NCBI GenBank assembly: GCA_013215615.1
Contig: JABSQX010000126.1
Location: 1 to 41,270 of the forward strand
From: Myxococcales bacterium
GTDB lineage: Bacteria; Myxococcota_A; UBA9160; SMWR01
DNA: 41,270 bases
Direction: 5' to 3'
Part shown: piece after piece, positions 25,868-34,103 of the stretch
Position numbering within the stretch: the stretch's first letter is position 1
Layout: every line of letters begins with the position of its first letter
The notes under the pieces: generated by a model
The model's database searches: none
What the model saw: only the letters and a program-made list of their open reading frames with translations
What the model was told of the DNA's origin: nothing
Program-made: the position numbers and the translations under genes

Positions 25868-26290
25868 GTGATCGATTCGAAACCGGACAGCGTCGCGGAC
25901 AGCGACCCCCGGCGACTGCGTGCGCTGCTCTTGCGGGCCAACGAACTGGCCGCCGAGCACCGCCTCCACTCCGTGGTGGTGGGGATGAGCGGCTTCCCGG
26001 GCGATCGACTTTTCCCCGAGTTCGTCGACTACGTGGGCAGCGCCTTGCGCATCGACGACGCGATCTTTCGCATGACGCGGGAGCGCGCGGTGTTGCTGCT
26101 GACGGACGTGGATCTCGACAGTGCCCGCGCCGTGATGGAGCGGGTGCGTGGCGATTTCTGCGACCGCTTCCCGACTGCCCGCGACCCGGCCATCGGCCTC
26201 GGCTACTTCGAGGTGGATCCCGAGTTCGGCGAGGTGGCCCTCAAGCAGGTATTGCCCGGGATCTTCGAGGCCTCCGCACAGGCCCACTGA
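25868..26290 (+). CDS. GGDEF-fold protein lacking the GGDEF motif
   Basis: A 140-aa protein that reads as a shortened diguanylate cyclase domain. ELAAEHRLHSVVVGMSGF and FVDYVGSALRIDDAIFRM correspond to the first half of a GGDEF domain. VLLLTDVDLDSARAVMERVRGDF corresponds to the strand and helix that follow the active site, and AIGLGYFEVDP to the next strand. The signature hairpin itself reads TRERA instead of GGDEF, so cyclase activity is not expected. GTP or c-di-GMP binding, or a purely structural role, remain possible. The GTG at 25868 has GGGAGG before it. It lies 65 bases after the ABC permease gene. The assignment rests on pattern resemblance by eye. Confidence 0.6.
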   Translation: MIDSKPDSVADSDPRRLRALLLRANELAAEHRLHSVVVGMSGFPGDRLFPEFVDYVGSALRIDDAIFRMTRERAVLLLTDVDLDSARAVMERVRGDFCDRFPTARDPAIGLGYFEVDPEFGEVALKQVLPGIFEASAQAH

Positions 26291-26302
26291 ACGCCGGGCC
26301 CC

Positions 26303-27220
26303 TCAGTCGAGCAGGTCCGCGAGCGCTTCCCCCAGCGACTCGTGGCGGAACTGGAAGCCCCGGTCCAAAGCGGCGACGGGCAGCACTCTGCGACTCCCCA
26401 GAAGTTCACCGGAGAGTTCGCCGAGCGCCGCGCGCAGTGCGAAGGCGGGCACGCGCAGCGGTGTGCGGCGCCCCAGTTGGTCGCCGAGGGCGCGGGTGAA
26501 ATCCGTATTGCGAACGCTCTGGGGGGAGGCCGCATTGACCACACCCTGCCAGGACTCGTCTTCGAGTGCTGCGCGCAGTAGCCCGACCAGGTCGTCGATA
26601 TGGATCCACGGGAACCACTGTTGGCCCGTTCCCAGGGGTCCACCGAGACCCAGTCGGAAGGGCACGAGCAGGCGCGGCAGGGCGCCGCCCTCGCGGGCCA
26701 GCACCAGCGCGATGCGCACGCACACCACCCGCACGCCGTGACGCCGGGCTTGCAGGGCGGCCGACTCCCAGTCCATGCAGACCTCCGCGAGGAAGCCCTC
26801 GCCGGGCTCCGCGGATTCATCGAGGGATTCGTCGCCGCGTGAGCCGTAGTAGCCCACCGCCGAGGCGCAGAGCAATGTCCCGGGGCGCTCGGCGGGGGGC
26901 AGGGCGCCCAGCTGGGACACGATCGCGCGGGTGGAGTCGACACGGCTGCTGCGGATTCGCCGCCGCTGCGACGGAGTCAGCGGGCCGCCGAAGATGGGCT
27001 CGCCGGACAGGTGCACCACGCTCTTGGCCCAGGAGAGGGCGCTGGCCTCGGCGCGCAGGCCGTCCCAGCCCACGGCGCGGATGGGTGCGGCGAAGCGGGC
27101 CTTGTCGGGTCGGCGGGTGAGCGCACGCACCCCCCAGCCGTCCGCCACGAGCGAAGTCGCGAGGCGCTTGCCCACCAGACCCGTGGCCCCGCTGAGCACG
27201 ATCTCCCGGCTGGTCGCCAA
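26303..27220 (-). CDS. TIGR01777 family epimerase (YfcH/SulA-like NAD-dependent)
   Basis: A 305-aa extended-SDR protein. The nucleotide-binding motif is SGATGLVGKRLA (10-21). It also has VVHLSGEPI, the family segment W(T/S)PSQRRRIRSSRVDSTR, SAVGYYG with the YxxG motif, GEGFLAEVCMDWE, and PWIHIDDLV. The C-terminal DUF1731 domain includes VPAFALRAALGELS and LLGSRRVLP. The biochemical role of the family is not settled. The start is a TTG at 27220 with no clear ribosome binding site, nine bases after the upstream SDR stop, so reinitiation is likely. Confidence 0.92.
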   Translation of the reverse strand: MATSREIVLSGATGLVGKRLATSLVADGWGVRALTRRPDKARFAAPIRAVGWDGLRAEASALSWAKSVVHLSGEPIFGGPLTPSQRRRIRSSRVDSTRAIVSQLGALPPAERPGTLLCASAVGYYGSRGDESLDESAEPGEGFLAEVCMDWESAALQARRHGVRVVCVRIALVLAREGGALPRLLVPFRLGLGGPLGTGQQWFPWIHIDDLVGLLRAALEDESWQGVVNAASPQSVRNTDFTRALGDQLGRRTPLRVPAFALRAALGELSGELLGSRRVLPVAALDRGFQFRHESLGEALADLLD

Positions 27221-27229
27221 GCCGGATGC

Positions 27230-28000
27230 CTACTCGGGGGCCATGCGGATCGCACCGTCGAGTCGGATGGTCTCTCCGTTGAGCATCGGATTCTCGAGGA
27301 TCTGGCAGGCCAGCTGCGCGTATTCCGGGGGATCCCCCAGGCGGGCGGGGAAGGGCACGCTGGCACCCAGGGCCGCGAGCGCGGGTTCGGGGAGCCCCAT
27401 CAGCATCGGCGTCTTGAAGAGCCCCGGCGCGATGCTGCAGACGCGGATGCCATGGCGCGCCAGGTCGCGCGCGATGGGCAGTGTCATGCCCACCACGCCG
27501 CCCTTGGAAGCCGAATAGGCGGCCTGGCCGATCTGCCCCTCGAAGGCTGCCGCCGAGGCCGTGTTCACCATGGCGCCGCGCTCCCCGTGATCGCCGGGCT
27601 CGTTGCCGATCATGTGTGCGGCCGCCAGCCGGATCACGTTGAAGCTGCCGATCAGGTTCACGCGAATGGTTCGTTCGAAGAGATCGAGGGGGAAGGGCTC
27701 GCCCCGCTTGCTCACGGTACGCGCGGCGCTGCCGATGCCCGCGCAGTTCACCACCGCCCGCAGGCTGCCGAAAGCCTCGACCGCCTCGTCCAGCGCAGCC
27801 GCCACCTGTGCCTCGTCGGTGACGTCGCCGGCGACGAAGTGCGCGGACTCGCCCAGGGATTCCGCGACGCGCGCGCCCTCGGAGCGGGGCAGGTCGTAGA
27901 TGCAGACCCGGGCGCCGCGTGCCTGGAGGAGGCGGGCGGTGGCCTCGCCGAGTCCCGAGGCGCCGCCGGTCACGAAGGTGCCGATTCCGTCGAGTTGCAT
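27230..28000 (-). CDS. SDR family 3-hydroxyacyl-CoA dehydrogenase (HSD17B10-like, type II)
   Basis: A 256-aa short-chain dehydrogenase matching the type II 3-hydroxyacyl-CoA dehydrogenase pattern. [15 protein letters not shown] (11-25) binds the nucleotide and the Asp in IYDLPRSEG selects NAD. NCAGIG, then [23 protein letters not shown] supply the catalytic Ser, Tyr and Lys. GLFKTPML and [13 protein letters not shown] complete the pattern. It would oxidise (3S)-hydroxyacyl-CoA in beta-oxidation or branched-chain acyl-CoA breakdown. The ATG at 28000 has GGAG five bases upstream. It is followed nine bases later by the TIGR01777 gene, and lies 96 bases after the class IV aminotransferase gene. 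Confidence 0.93.
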   Translation of the reverse strand: MQLDGIGTFVTGGASGLGEATARLLQARGARVCIYDLPRSEGARVAESLGESAHFVAGDVTDEAQVAAALDEAVEAFGSLRAVVNCAGIGSAARTVSKRGEPFPLDLFERTIRVNLIGSFNVIRLAAAHMIGNEPGDHGERGAMVNTASAAAFEGQIGQAAYSASKGGVVGMTLPIARDLARHGIRVCSIAPGLFKTPMLMGLPEPALAALGASVPFPARLGDPPEYAQLACQILENPMLNGETIRLDGAIRMAPE

Positions 28001-28096
28001 GGGGTCTCCGAGCTGTGGGGGTTCGGGGCTGCCGGGAAGTCTGCCCGGCGGCCCCTGCTTCGGGGGCCGGCAAGGTACCGCGGCGGCGCGGGGCCG

Positions 28097-28897
28097 TCAG
28101 TCGTGTTCGAGTGCCGCCCGCACGCGGGCCAGGGCGAGGCCGTCCGCGCTCCCCACTTCCCGGCCGTCGAGACGTCGCAGCGGCCGTACCCCGCGGACCG
28201 CGTTGGTGAGCAGGATTTCGCGCGCCTGCGCGAGGTTCTCGCGGTCCGCATCGAGCCGCCGGATGCCGGGCAGGCGCTCGTCCACCACCTGCAGCGCGAT
28301 GCCCGCTACGGCGCCGCGCTCGCGCGGCGGGGTGCAGAGCGTGCCCGCCGCGTCGAGCCACAGCACGTTACTGCGGGCACCCTCCACCAGGCGGCCCTCG
28401 CGATCGTAGAGCAGCGCCTCGTCGACCCCGGCGGCGTGTGCGGCCCGGGTCGCGAGGGAAAAGAGGGGGCGACCGCTCAGCTTGGGGCCTCCCTCCAGCA
28501 CGGGACCCGGGTGCGGGAGCGCCGAGTTGATCGCCGACCAGGCGGGTGGGTCGGCGGAGAGTTCCCGTGTGATCCCCACCAGGTGGGGGGCGCCGTCAGC
28601 ATCGACGGAGACCTGCAGGCGCACCACCCCCTCACCCGCTCCGAAGCAGGCCGAAGCCAGCTCGGAGAGCGCTTGCAGTACCTCGTCGATGTCGGGAGGG
28701 TCGAGGCCCAACACGCGGGCGTCGTCGCGCAGCCGGCGGGCATGTCGGGCCGCGAAGCGCGGGCGGCCGCCTTCGATGCGCACGCTGGTGAAGCAGCCCA
28801 CGCCTTCCGTGTAGGCGAGGTCGTCCGCGCGTACCGCGGCCTCGTGCAGGGCGCGCAACTCGCCATCCACCCAGGCCAGGGGCGGGCCGGCACCCAT
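28097..28897 (-). CDS. Class IV PLP-dependent aminotransferase / aminodeoxychorismate lyase-like
   Basis: A 266-aa fold-type IV PLP enzyme, the size of PabC (4-amino-4-deoxychorismate lyase) and D-amino acid aminotransferases rather than of longer branched-chain aminotransferases. LAYTEGVGCFTSVRI is the N-terminal active-site strand. The PLP lysine is in GPKLSGRPLFSLATRAA, and DEALLYDREGRLVEGARSNVLWL carries the conserved Glu and the Asn of the cofactor site. NLAQAREILLTNAVRGVRPLRR follows at the C-terminus. Lyase and aminotransferase cannot be separated by eye. The ATG at 28897 lies 10 bases after citrate synthase, so the two are probably cotranscribed. Confidence 0.88.
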   Translation of the reverse strand: MGAGPPLAWVDGELRALHEAAVRADDLAYTEGVGCFTSVRIEGGRPRFAARHARRLRDDARVLGLDPPDIDEVLQALSELASACFGAGEGVVRLQVSVDADGAPHLVGITRELSADPPAWSAINSALPHPGPVLEGGPKLSGRPLFSLATRAAHAAGVDEALLYDREGRLVEGARSNVLWLDAAGTLCTPPRERGAVAGIALQVVDERLPGIRRLDADRENLAQAREILLTNAVRGVRPLRRLDGREVGSADGLALARVRAALEHD

Positions 28898-28907
28898 CTC
28901 GCCCCGC

Positions 28908-30194
28908 TCAGCGCTCGGAGAGCGGCTGGTATTCGAGCAGCGTTTCCCCGGTGTAGACCTGCCTCGGCCGGCCGATCTTGAAGTCCGGGTCGGCGTGCAT
29001 CTCACTCCACTGGGCGATCCAGCCAGGCAATCGGCCCAGCGCGAAGATCGCGGTGAACATGTTGGCCGGCGTCCCGATCGCGTTGTAGATCACCCCCGAG
29101 TAGAAGTCGACGTTGGGGTACAGCTTGCGCTCCACGAAGTAGTCGTCCTTGAGCGCGATCTCCTCGAGCTCCACCGCGATCTCCAGCAGCTTGGTGTGCA
29201 CGCCGAGCTTCTCGAGCACGTCAAAGCAGGCCTTCTTGATGATCTTCATGCGCGGGTCGAAATTCTTGTAGACGCGGTGGCCGAAGCCCATCAGGCGAGC
29301 GGTATCCTCACCGCGCTTGGCGCGCTCCACGAACTCGCGGGCGCTGATGCCCTCGTCGCGGATCTCCTCGAGCATCTCGATCACCTTCTGGTTGGCGCCG
29401 CCGTGGCTCGGGCCCCAGAGTGCGCCGATCCCGGCGGAAATGGAGGCGAAGAGGTTCACCATCGAAGAGCCCACCAGCCGCACGGTGCTGGTCGAACAGT
29501 TCTGCTCGTGGTCGGCGTGCAGGATCAACAGCAGGTCGATGGCCTTTTCGATGACCGGATCGGCCTCGTAGGGCTCGCAGGGCGTGCCGAACATCATGTG
29601 CAGGAAGTTCGCCGAGTAGCCGAGATCGTTGCGGGGATACAGGAAGGGCTGGCCGATGGAGTGCTTGTACGCGTAGGCCGCCATGGTGGGCATCTTGGCG
29701 AGCAATCGGTGGACGGAGATCTCCATGTGGCGCGGGTTGTGGGGATCGAGGGAGTCCGAATAGAAGGCGGAGAGGGCGCCCACGGCGGCCGAGCAGGCGG
29801 CCATGGGATGTGTGTCCTTGGGGAGGAAGCCGAAGAAGCGGCGGAAATCCTCGTGGAGCATGGTGTGGCGGGTGATGGAGCCCTCGAAGTTGTCGAATTC
29901 CTGAGGGTTGGGGAGCCGGCCCTCGATGAGCAGGTACGCGACCTCGAGGAAATTGCTGTGCTCGGCGAGTTCCTCGATGGGATAGCCGCGGTAGCGGAGG
30001 ATGCCCTTCTCGCCGTCGATGAACGTGATCGTACTCTGACAGGAGCCGGTGTTCGCGTAGCCGGGGTCCAGCGTGATGTAGCCCGTCTTATCTCGCAGCC
30101 CCCGGATGTCCAACGCGCGTTCTCCTTCGCTTCCCTCGATGATGGGGAGTTCGATACTCCGGCCGTCGAGGTGGAGTTCTGCGCTTCTGGCCAA
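28908..30194 (-). CDS. gltA: Citrate synthase (type II, hexameric class)
   Basis: A 428-aa enzyme condensing acetyl-CoA with oxaloacetate, the length of E. coli GltA. The N-terminal beta-rich domain (about 1-50) typical of NADH-regulated type II enzymes is present. Catalytic residues: His in LHADHEQNCSTSTVRL, His in GPSHGGANQ, and Asp in GHRVYKNFDPR. The C-terminus LYPNVDFYSGVIYNAIG is canonical. The start is a TTG at 30194 chosen for the AAGGAG site six bases upstream; the longer open frame above it is unlike the family. It heads a minus-strand group with the class IV PLP enzyme. It is divergent from the 201-aa hypothetical gene across 211 bases. Confidence 0.96.
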   Translation of the reverse strand: MARSAELHLDGRSIELPIIEGSEGERALDIRGLRDKTGYITLDPGYANTGSCQSTITFIDGEKGILRYRGYPIEELAEHSNFLEVAYLLIEGRLPNPQEFDNFEGSITRHTMLHEDFRRFFGFLPKDTHPMAACSAAVGALSAFYSDSLDPHNPRHMEISVHRLLAKMPTMAAYAYKHSIGQPFLYPRNDLGYSANFLHMMFGTPCEPYEADPVIEKAIDLLLILHADHEQNCSTSTVRLVGSSMVNLFASISAGIGALWGPSHGGANQKVIEMLEEIRDEGISAREFVERAKRGEDTARLMGFGHRVYKNFDPRMKIIKKACFDVLEKLGVHTKLLEIAVELEEIALKDDYFVERKLYPNVDFYSGVIYNAIGTPANMFTAIFALGRLPGWIAQWSEMHADPDFKIGRPRQVYTGETLLEYQPLSER

Positions 30195-30405
30195 GGGAGG
30201 CTCCTTTCCGTCGGACGGAGAATGGACGGCGTGGGGCGGCGAATCCGTCTGCTCGAGCGCTGAGGCGTGACGATTTCTACGCCTGCGCCAACCGCGCTCG
30301 CATACTAGCGGACCGCGCGCGATCGAGCAGCGTCGGCCCGGCCGGGTCGGCTGTGCGCGCCAGAGAGGCTGCGTGCTGGTACCCTCGGGGACGGGAGGCG
30401 TCTCG

Positions 30406-31011
30406 ATGCGTGGAGCGGTGGAGAAAGTGTTGGGCTTGCTGCGCGATGGGCGCGTCGATCCCGCAGCCTTGCGGGAGCGTCTCGATGGACTCGGCCACGA
30501 CATGCGCTTGGAGGTGACGCGGGCACTCGGGTCCCGTGAACAGCGCCGGCTCTATGAGGCGGTAGAGGGCTTCGAGACCTTGGCGCTGGTCGACCTGGTG
30601 CCTGCCCACGTGGGCGACATGAGTGAGGTGAGGCACTTCGGGCGCAACACGCTGCCGGCCTTCACGCACTTCGAGAAGCGTTTCTGTCGCCCCGCCGGCT
30701 CCTCGGCCGAACGACCGGAGCGGCTCTACGGTTACAACCATGCTGCCATGCGGCCCCTCATCGGCCCCGGCTACTTCGTGGCTCGTGCCTCGCAGCCCGC
30801 GGGCGAGGTTCTCGTCGATTACAACGAGCTGCCCGCGAGCGCCCCCGAGAGCTGGCCGGGTATCCGGCGCAACGAGGTGGGCGTGTCGCGCTTCGTCTAC
30901 GGCTTCATGGTAGACAGCCTGCGACGGGTTTCCGAGCACGTGAGCATCGGGTCCGCGGCCCGCCGTGGCCGGGAGATGGGCAGCTGGTTCGTGCTCTGCC
31001 GGGAGGTCTGA
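30406..31011 (+). CDS. Hypothetical protein, 201 aa
   Basis: I do not recognise a named family. The N-terminal third is helical and charged (MRGAVEKVLGLLRDGRVDP...). The remainder contains the conserved-looking segments HFGRNTLPAFTHFEKRFCRP, LYGYNHAAMRPLIGPGYFVAR and LVDYNELP. The second resembles uncharacterised proteins I recall from myxobacterial-type genomes. No signal peptide or membrane segment is seen. The ATG at 30406 has GGGAGG seven bases upstream. The gene ends six bases before an SDR gene, so the two form an operon and the protein may act with that dehydrogenase. Confidence 0.7.
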   Translation: MRGAVEKVLGLLRDGRVDPAALRERLDGLGHDMRLEVTRALGSREQRRLYEAVEGFETLALVDLVPAHVGDMSEVRHFGRNTLPAFTHFEKRFCRPAGSSAERPERLYGYNHAAMRPLIGPGYFVARASQPAGEVLVDYNELPASAPESWPGIRRNEVGVSRFVYGFMVDSLRRVSEHVSIGSAARRGREMGSWFVLCREV

Positions 31012-31017
31012 GCGCTC

Positions 31018-31800
31018 GTGCGAACACCGGATCTCTTCGACCTCTCGGGTCGCGTCGCGCTGGTGACGGGTGGTGGGCGCGGCCTGGGGCGCTACATCGC
31101 CATGGGGCTCGCGGAGGCCGGTGCGGACGTGGTGCTGGCTTCGCGCGACCTCGAACGCTGCCAGGCCACCGCCGCGGAGATCGAGGCCCTGGGCGGCCGG
31201 GCCCTGCCGCTGGCCCTGGACCTCGCGCGGGAGGAGCAAGTGGAATCGGCGCTGGAACGAGCGCTGGAGGCGATGGGCCGGCTGGATGTATTGGTCAACA
31301 ACGCCGCCGCCACCTGGGGCGCGCCGGTGCTCGATTTTCCCGATCGCGGCTGGGACAAGGTCTTCTCCGTCAACGTGCGTGGCACCTGGCAACTCTCCCA
31401 GCGCATCGCCCGCCAGATGCGCGAGATCGGCGGCGGTAGCATCGTGAACGTCGCCTCCATCGCTGCGCTACGCGGCGTCTCGGACGCGAAGGAGCCGAGC
31501 ATTGCCTACAGCGCCTCGAAGGGGGCCCTGATCTCGCTGACCCGGGACCTGGCCGTCAAGCTGGCGCCCGACCACATCCGCGTGAACTGCATTTCGCCCG
31601 GGGCCTTTGACACCGACATGTTCGCCTGGGTGCGGGATGATCCGGCGAGGCTGGCGGACTTCGAGGGCCAGGTCCCCATGGCGCGCCCAGGCGGCGAGGA
31701 CGACATCAAGGGAGTGGTGGTCTTCCTGGCGAGCGCCGCCTCGGCCTACGTGACGGGCGCCAACCTCGTGGTGGACGGCGGCTGGCTGGTGGGCGCCTAG
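31018..31800 (+). CDS. SDR family oxidoreductase
   Basis: A 260-aa classical short-chain dehydrogenase. TGGGRGLGRYIAMGL (17-31) is the cofactor motif, and ASRDLERC after beta-2 has Arg, suggesting NADP. NNAAATWG is the NNAG equivalent. NVASIAALRG holds the catalytic Ser and YSASKGA the Tyr and Lys. RVNCISPGAFDTDMF and VTGANLVVDGGWLVGA follow. It resembles gluconate 5-dehydrogenase and 3-oxoacyl-ACP reductase types; the substrate is open. The GTG at 31018 has GGGAGGT about ten bases upstream, inside the end of the preceding gene. Confidence 0.93.
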   Translation: MRTPDLFDLSGRVALVTGGGRGLGRYIAMGLAEAGADVVLASRDLERCQATAAEIEALGGRALPLALDLAREEQVESALERALEAMGRLDVLVNNAAATWGAPVLDFPDRGWDKVFSVNVRGTWQLSQRIARQMREIGGGSIVNVASIAALRGVSDAKEPSIAYSASKGALISLTRDLAVKLAPDHIRVNCISPGAFDTDMFAWVRDDPARLADFEGQVPMARPGGEDDIKGVVVFLASAASAYVTGANLVVDGGWLVGA

Positions 31801-31834
31801 GCGTTCGAGTCGGAAGGGGACGCGCAGGTGCCGC

Positions 31835-32191
31835 TCAGCCGCCGGAGCGCTTTACCGCGTAGCCCCGGTCCTCCAACTCCGCGACCAACAGGTCCCGGTG
31901 ATCTCCCTGGATCTCGATCACACCCTGCTTCACGGAGCCCCCGGTCGCGCAGCGGCGCTTCAGTTCGGAAGCCAGCGCCCCGAGCGCCTCGCCCGACAGC
32001 GGAAGCCCGGAGATGGTGGTGACCGCCTTGCCCCGGCGCCCCTTGACCTCGCGCTGCACGCGCACGGGGCCTTCGGCCCCGGCGGCCCGCGGGTTCTGGT
32101 GGCAGCGGCACTTCGCGACGGGGTGACCACAGCGCGCGCATATGCGTCCGTGCGCGCTCGAGTAGACGATGCCGCCCTCCCGGCGTTTCAC
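31835..32191 (-). CDS. yciH: SUI1/eIF1-family translation factor, YciH-like
   Basis: A 118-aa protein. The C-terminal SUI1 fold is clear: [35 protein letters not shown], then [33 protein letters not shown]. The N-terminus begins VYSSAHGR as in bacterial YciH and carries a four-cysteine cluster (Cys18, Cys21, Cys28, Cys30), a likely zinc knuckle found in many bacterial homologues but not in E. coli YciH. The family is thought to influence initiation fidelity or stress-time translation. The GTG at 32191 is preceded by GGGG. It lies 60 bases after the CoA-binding protein gene on the same strand. Confidence 0.92.
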   Translation of the reverse strand: MKRREGGIVYSSAHGRICARCGHPVAKCRCHQNPRAAGAEGPVRVQREVKGRRGKAVTTISGLPLSGEALGALASELKRRCATGGSVKQGVIEIQGDHRDLLVAELEDRGYAVKRSGG

Positions 32192-32251
32192 TTTCTGCCC
32201 CTCGCCGGCAGGTACAGCGCGCGCGGCCCGCTGGGGTCGGGAGCGCTCCGT

Positions 32252-32683
32252 CTAGCCATCCCCCGCATCTCCCAGCAGGCGCTCGTGTTCCACCAGCAGG
32301 CAGCGGTCCTGGACCACCTCGATGCCTCGCGCCGCGAGGCGCCGTGCGCTGTCGTCATCGCGGATCCCGAGCTGTAGCCAGACCCCTCGCGGCAGGGGAT
32401 CGAGGGCGAGGATCTCCTCCACGTGGCCTGGGATGTGTTGGCGGGCGCGGAAGACGTCCACCAGGTCGATGGGGGCGGCCACCTCCGCGAGACGGGGTGC
32501 GCAGGTCTCTCCCAGCAGCTCCCCGAGCTTCGGGTTCACGGGCAGGATCCGGTAGCCATGGCGCTGCATGGCACGGGGAACCCGGTAGGCGTCCTCGTTT
32601 TCCCCCGACTTGGCGCCGAGCACCGCGATGCTGTGCGTGGCCTCGAGGAGTCCGCGCAGTCGCTGATCGTCTTCGATGATCAC
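32252..32683 (-). CDS. CoA-binding domain protein (YccU family)
   Basis: A 143-aa Rossmann-like protein of the CoA_binding_2 family, matching YccU in length. LEATHSIAVLGAKSGENEDAYRVPRAMQRHGYRILPVNP is the nucleotide-binding half, and IDLVDVFRARQHIPGHVEEIL and GVWLQLGIRDD with VVQDRCLLVEHERLL complete the domain. The start is set at GTG 32683, with AGGAG about 11 bases upstream. The ATG at 32752 also in frame would overlap the start of the divergent protease gene and exceed the family length. Function beyond CoA binding is not known. Confidence 0.88.
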   Translation of the reverse strand: MIIEDDQRLRGLLEATHSIAVLGAKSGENEDAYRVPRAMQRHGYRILPVNPKLGELLGETCAPRLAEVAAPIDLVDVFRARQHIPGHVEEILALDPLPRGVWLQLGIRDDDSARRLAARGIEVVQDRCLLVEHERLLGDAGDG

Positions 32684-32728
32684 GCCGGACCGGATCTCCT
32701 GGAAGGGGCCTCTCTCGACACGCCCCGC

Positions 32729-32750
32729 GGCGCTGATACTGTACAGCGCC
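32729..32750. repeat. Inverted repeat abutting the M16 protease start
   Basis: GGCGCTG (32729-32735) and CAGCGCC (32744-32750) form a perfect 7-bp inverted repeat around ATACTGTA. It ends immediately before the ATG of the first M16 gene, where no ribosome binding site is visible. It could be an operator or an RNA hairpin that masks the start. Confidence 0.45.
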
Positions 32751-34103
32751 ATGCCGAAATCGACTCGGAGGGCTCGCTGCGCTGCGCTCTGCGCCGTCGC
32801 GGTGTTGTGCGCGCAGCCCGCGGCCGCGCTGGACGACCCCGCGGCTCGCACCCGCGTGACCCTTCTCGAGAACGGCCTGGTGGTGCTCACCCTCGTGGAC
32901 CGCGCCACGCCAGTGGTCTCCTTCCAGATGTGGGTGAAGGTGGGTTCCCGGGACGAGACTCGCTACACGGGGCTCGCCCACCTCTTCGAGCACATGATGT
33001 TCAAGGGTTCGAAGAACGTGCCTCCCGAGGAACACGCGCGCCTGGTGAACGCAAGGGGCGGGCGAACCAACGCTTGGACGAGCAATGACTTCACGGTGTA
33101 TTTCGAGGACGTGACCGCGGAGTCCCTTCCCCTGGTCATCGACCTCGAGTACGAACGCGTCGCGAACCTCGAGGTATCCGCAGAAACGCTCGAAAGCGAG
33201 CGCGAGGTGGTGCTCGAGGAGCGCAGGATGCGCACCGAGGACCGGCCCCAGGGGCGTGCCTACGAGGCGCTCTTCGCCACCACCTGGCAGGCGCTCTCGT
33301 ATCGATCCCCGGTGATCGGCTGGAGGAGCGACGTGGAGCGGGCCACCGTCGAAGCCTGCCAGGAATTCTTCGACACCTACTACTCGCCCAACAACATCAT
33401 TCTCTCCATCGTGGGTGACTTCGACACCGACGCGACCCTGGCCCACATCCGCCGTACCTTCGGCACGCTTTCGCCGGCCGCCTCGATTCCGCGTTCCCCC
33501 ACCGTCGAGCCCCCTCAGAAGGGGGAGCGGCGCACACGGATCGAGTTCGACCTGAGAGCGCCGATCCTCACGATGGCTTGGCACGCGCCGTCCACGGGCC
33601 ACGAGGATGCCGAGCCGTTGGATGTGTTGGGCCAGATCCTTTCCGGCGGTCGCTCGAGCCGCCTCTACCGGAGCCTGGTCTATGACGCGGAGCTGGCGCT
33701 GGGTGCCAGTGGGGGGTATTGGGAATTCCAGGGCGCAGGACTCTTCGTGGCGGGAGCGACGGTGCGTCCCGGAAAGTCCATTCGAGAGGTGGAGCGCCTG
33801 CTGATCGCAGAGTTGGCGGCCCTCGGTGAGCAGCCCGTTTCTCCGGAGGAGTTGGAGAAGGCCAAGCGCCAACTCGAAGTGGCCCTGGTGGGCAGTCTGG
33901 CCACCAACCACGCCCTGGGCGCTCGCATCGCCCGTGACTTTGCGAGTTTTGGGGAGGTCCGGCCCCTCGAGGAGCGCCTGCAGCGAATCCGCGCGGTGAG
34001 CGCGGAGGACGTGCAGCGCGTGGCCCGGGAGTACCTGAGGCCGGAGGGCCAGACGGTGGTGGAAGTGGTCGCGCCCCCCGCTGATCTGCAGGCAGGCTCG
34101 TGA
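32751..34103 (+). CDS. M16 family zinc metalloprotease, active subunit
   Basis: A 450-aa protease of the pitrilysin/mitochondrial processing peptidase-beta family. An N-terminal signal peptide (residues 1-26, ending AQPAAA) places it in the periplasm. The inverted zinc motif HLFEH is at 77-81 and the distal glutamate lies in ESEREVVLEE (148-157), so the site is intact. The second M16 half-domain spans about 210-430. The ATG at 32751 gives the signal peptide directly but lacks a ribosome binding site and sits against an inverted repeat; ATG 32676 is an alternative start. It is coupled by a GTGA overlap to a second M16 gene with a degenerate zinc site. Confidence 0.93.
   Translation: MPKSTRRARCAALCAVAVLCAQPAAALDDPAARTRVTLLENGLVVLTLVDRATPVVSFQMWVKVGSRDETRYTGLAHLFEHMMFKGSKNVPPEEHARLVNARGGRTNAWTSNDFTVYFEDVTAESLPLVIDLEYERVANLEVSAETLESEREVVLEERRMRTEDRPQGRAYEALFATTWQALSYRSPVIGWRSDVERATVEACQEFFDTYYSPNNIILSIVGDFDTDATLAHIRRTFGTLSPAASIPRSPTVEPPQKGERRTRIEFDLRAPILTMAWHAPSTGHEDAEPLDVLGQILSGGRSSRLYRSLVYDAELALGASGGYWEFQGAGLFVAGATVRPGKSIREVERLLIAELAALGEQPVSPEELEKAKRQLEVALVGSLATNHALGARIARDFASFGEVRPLEERLQRIRAVSAEDVQRVAREYLRPEGQTVVEVVAPPADLQAGS

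Noticed and set aside
27011-28981. A 656-codon plus-strand open frame
   Set aside because: It lies opposite the SDR, the PLP enzyme and the epimerase, and shows no domain. It is a codon-bias shadow.
30277-31392. A 371-codon minus-strand open frame
   Set aside because: It overlaps the 201-aa protein and SDR genes, which have proper starts and motifs on the plus strand.
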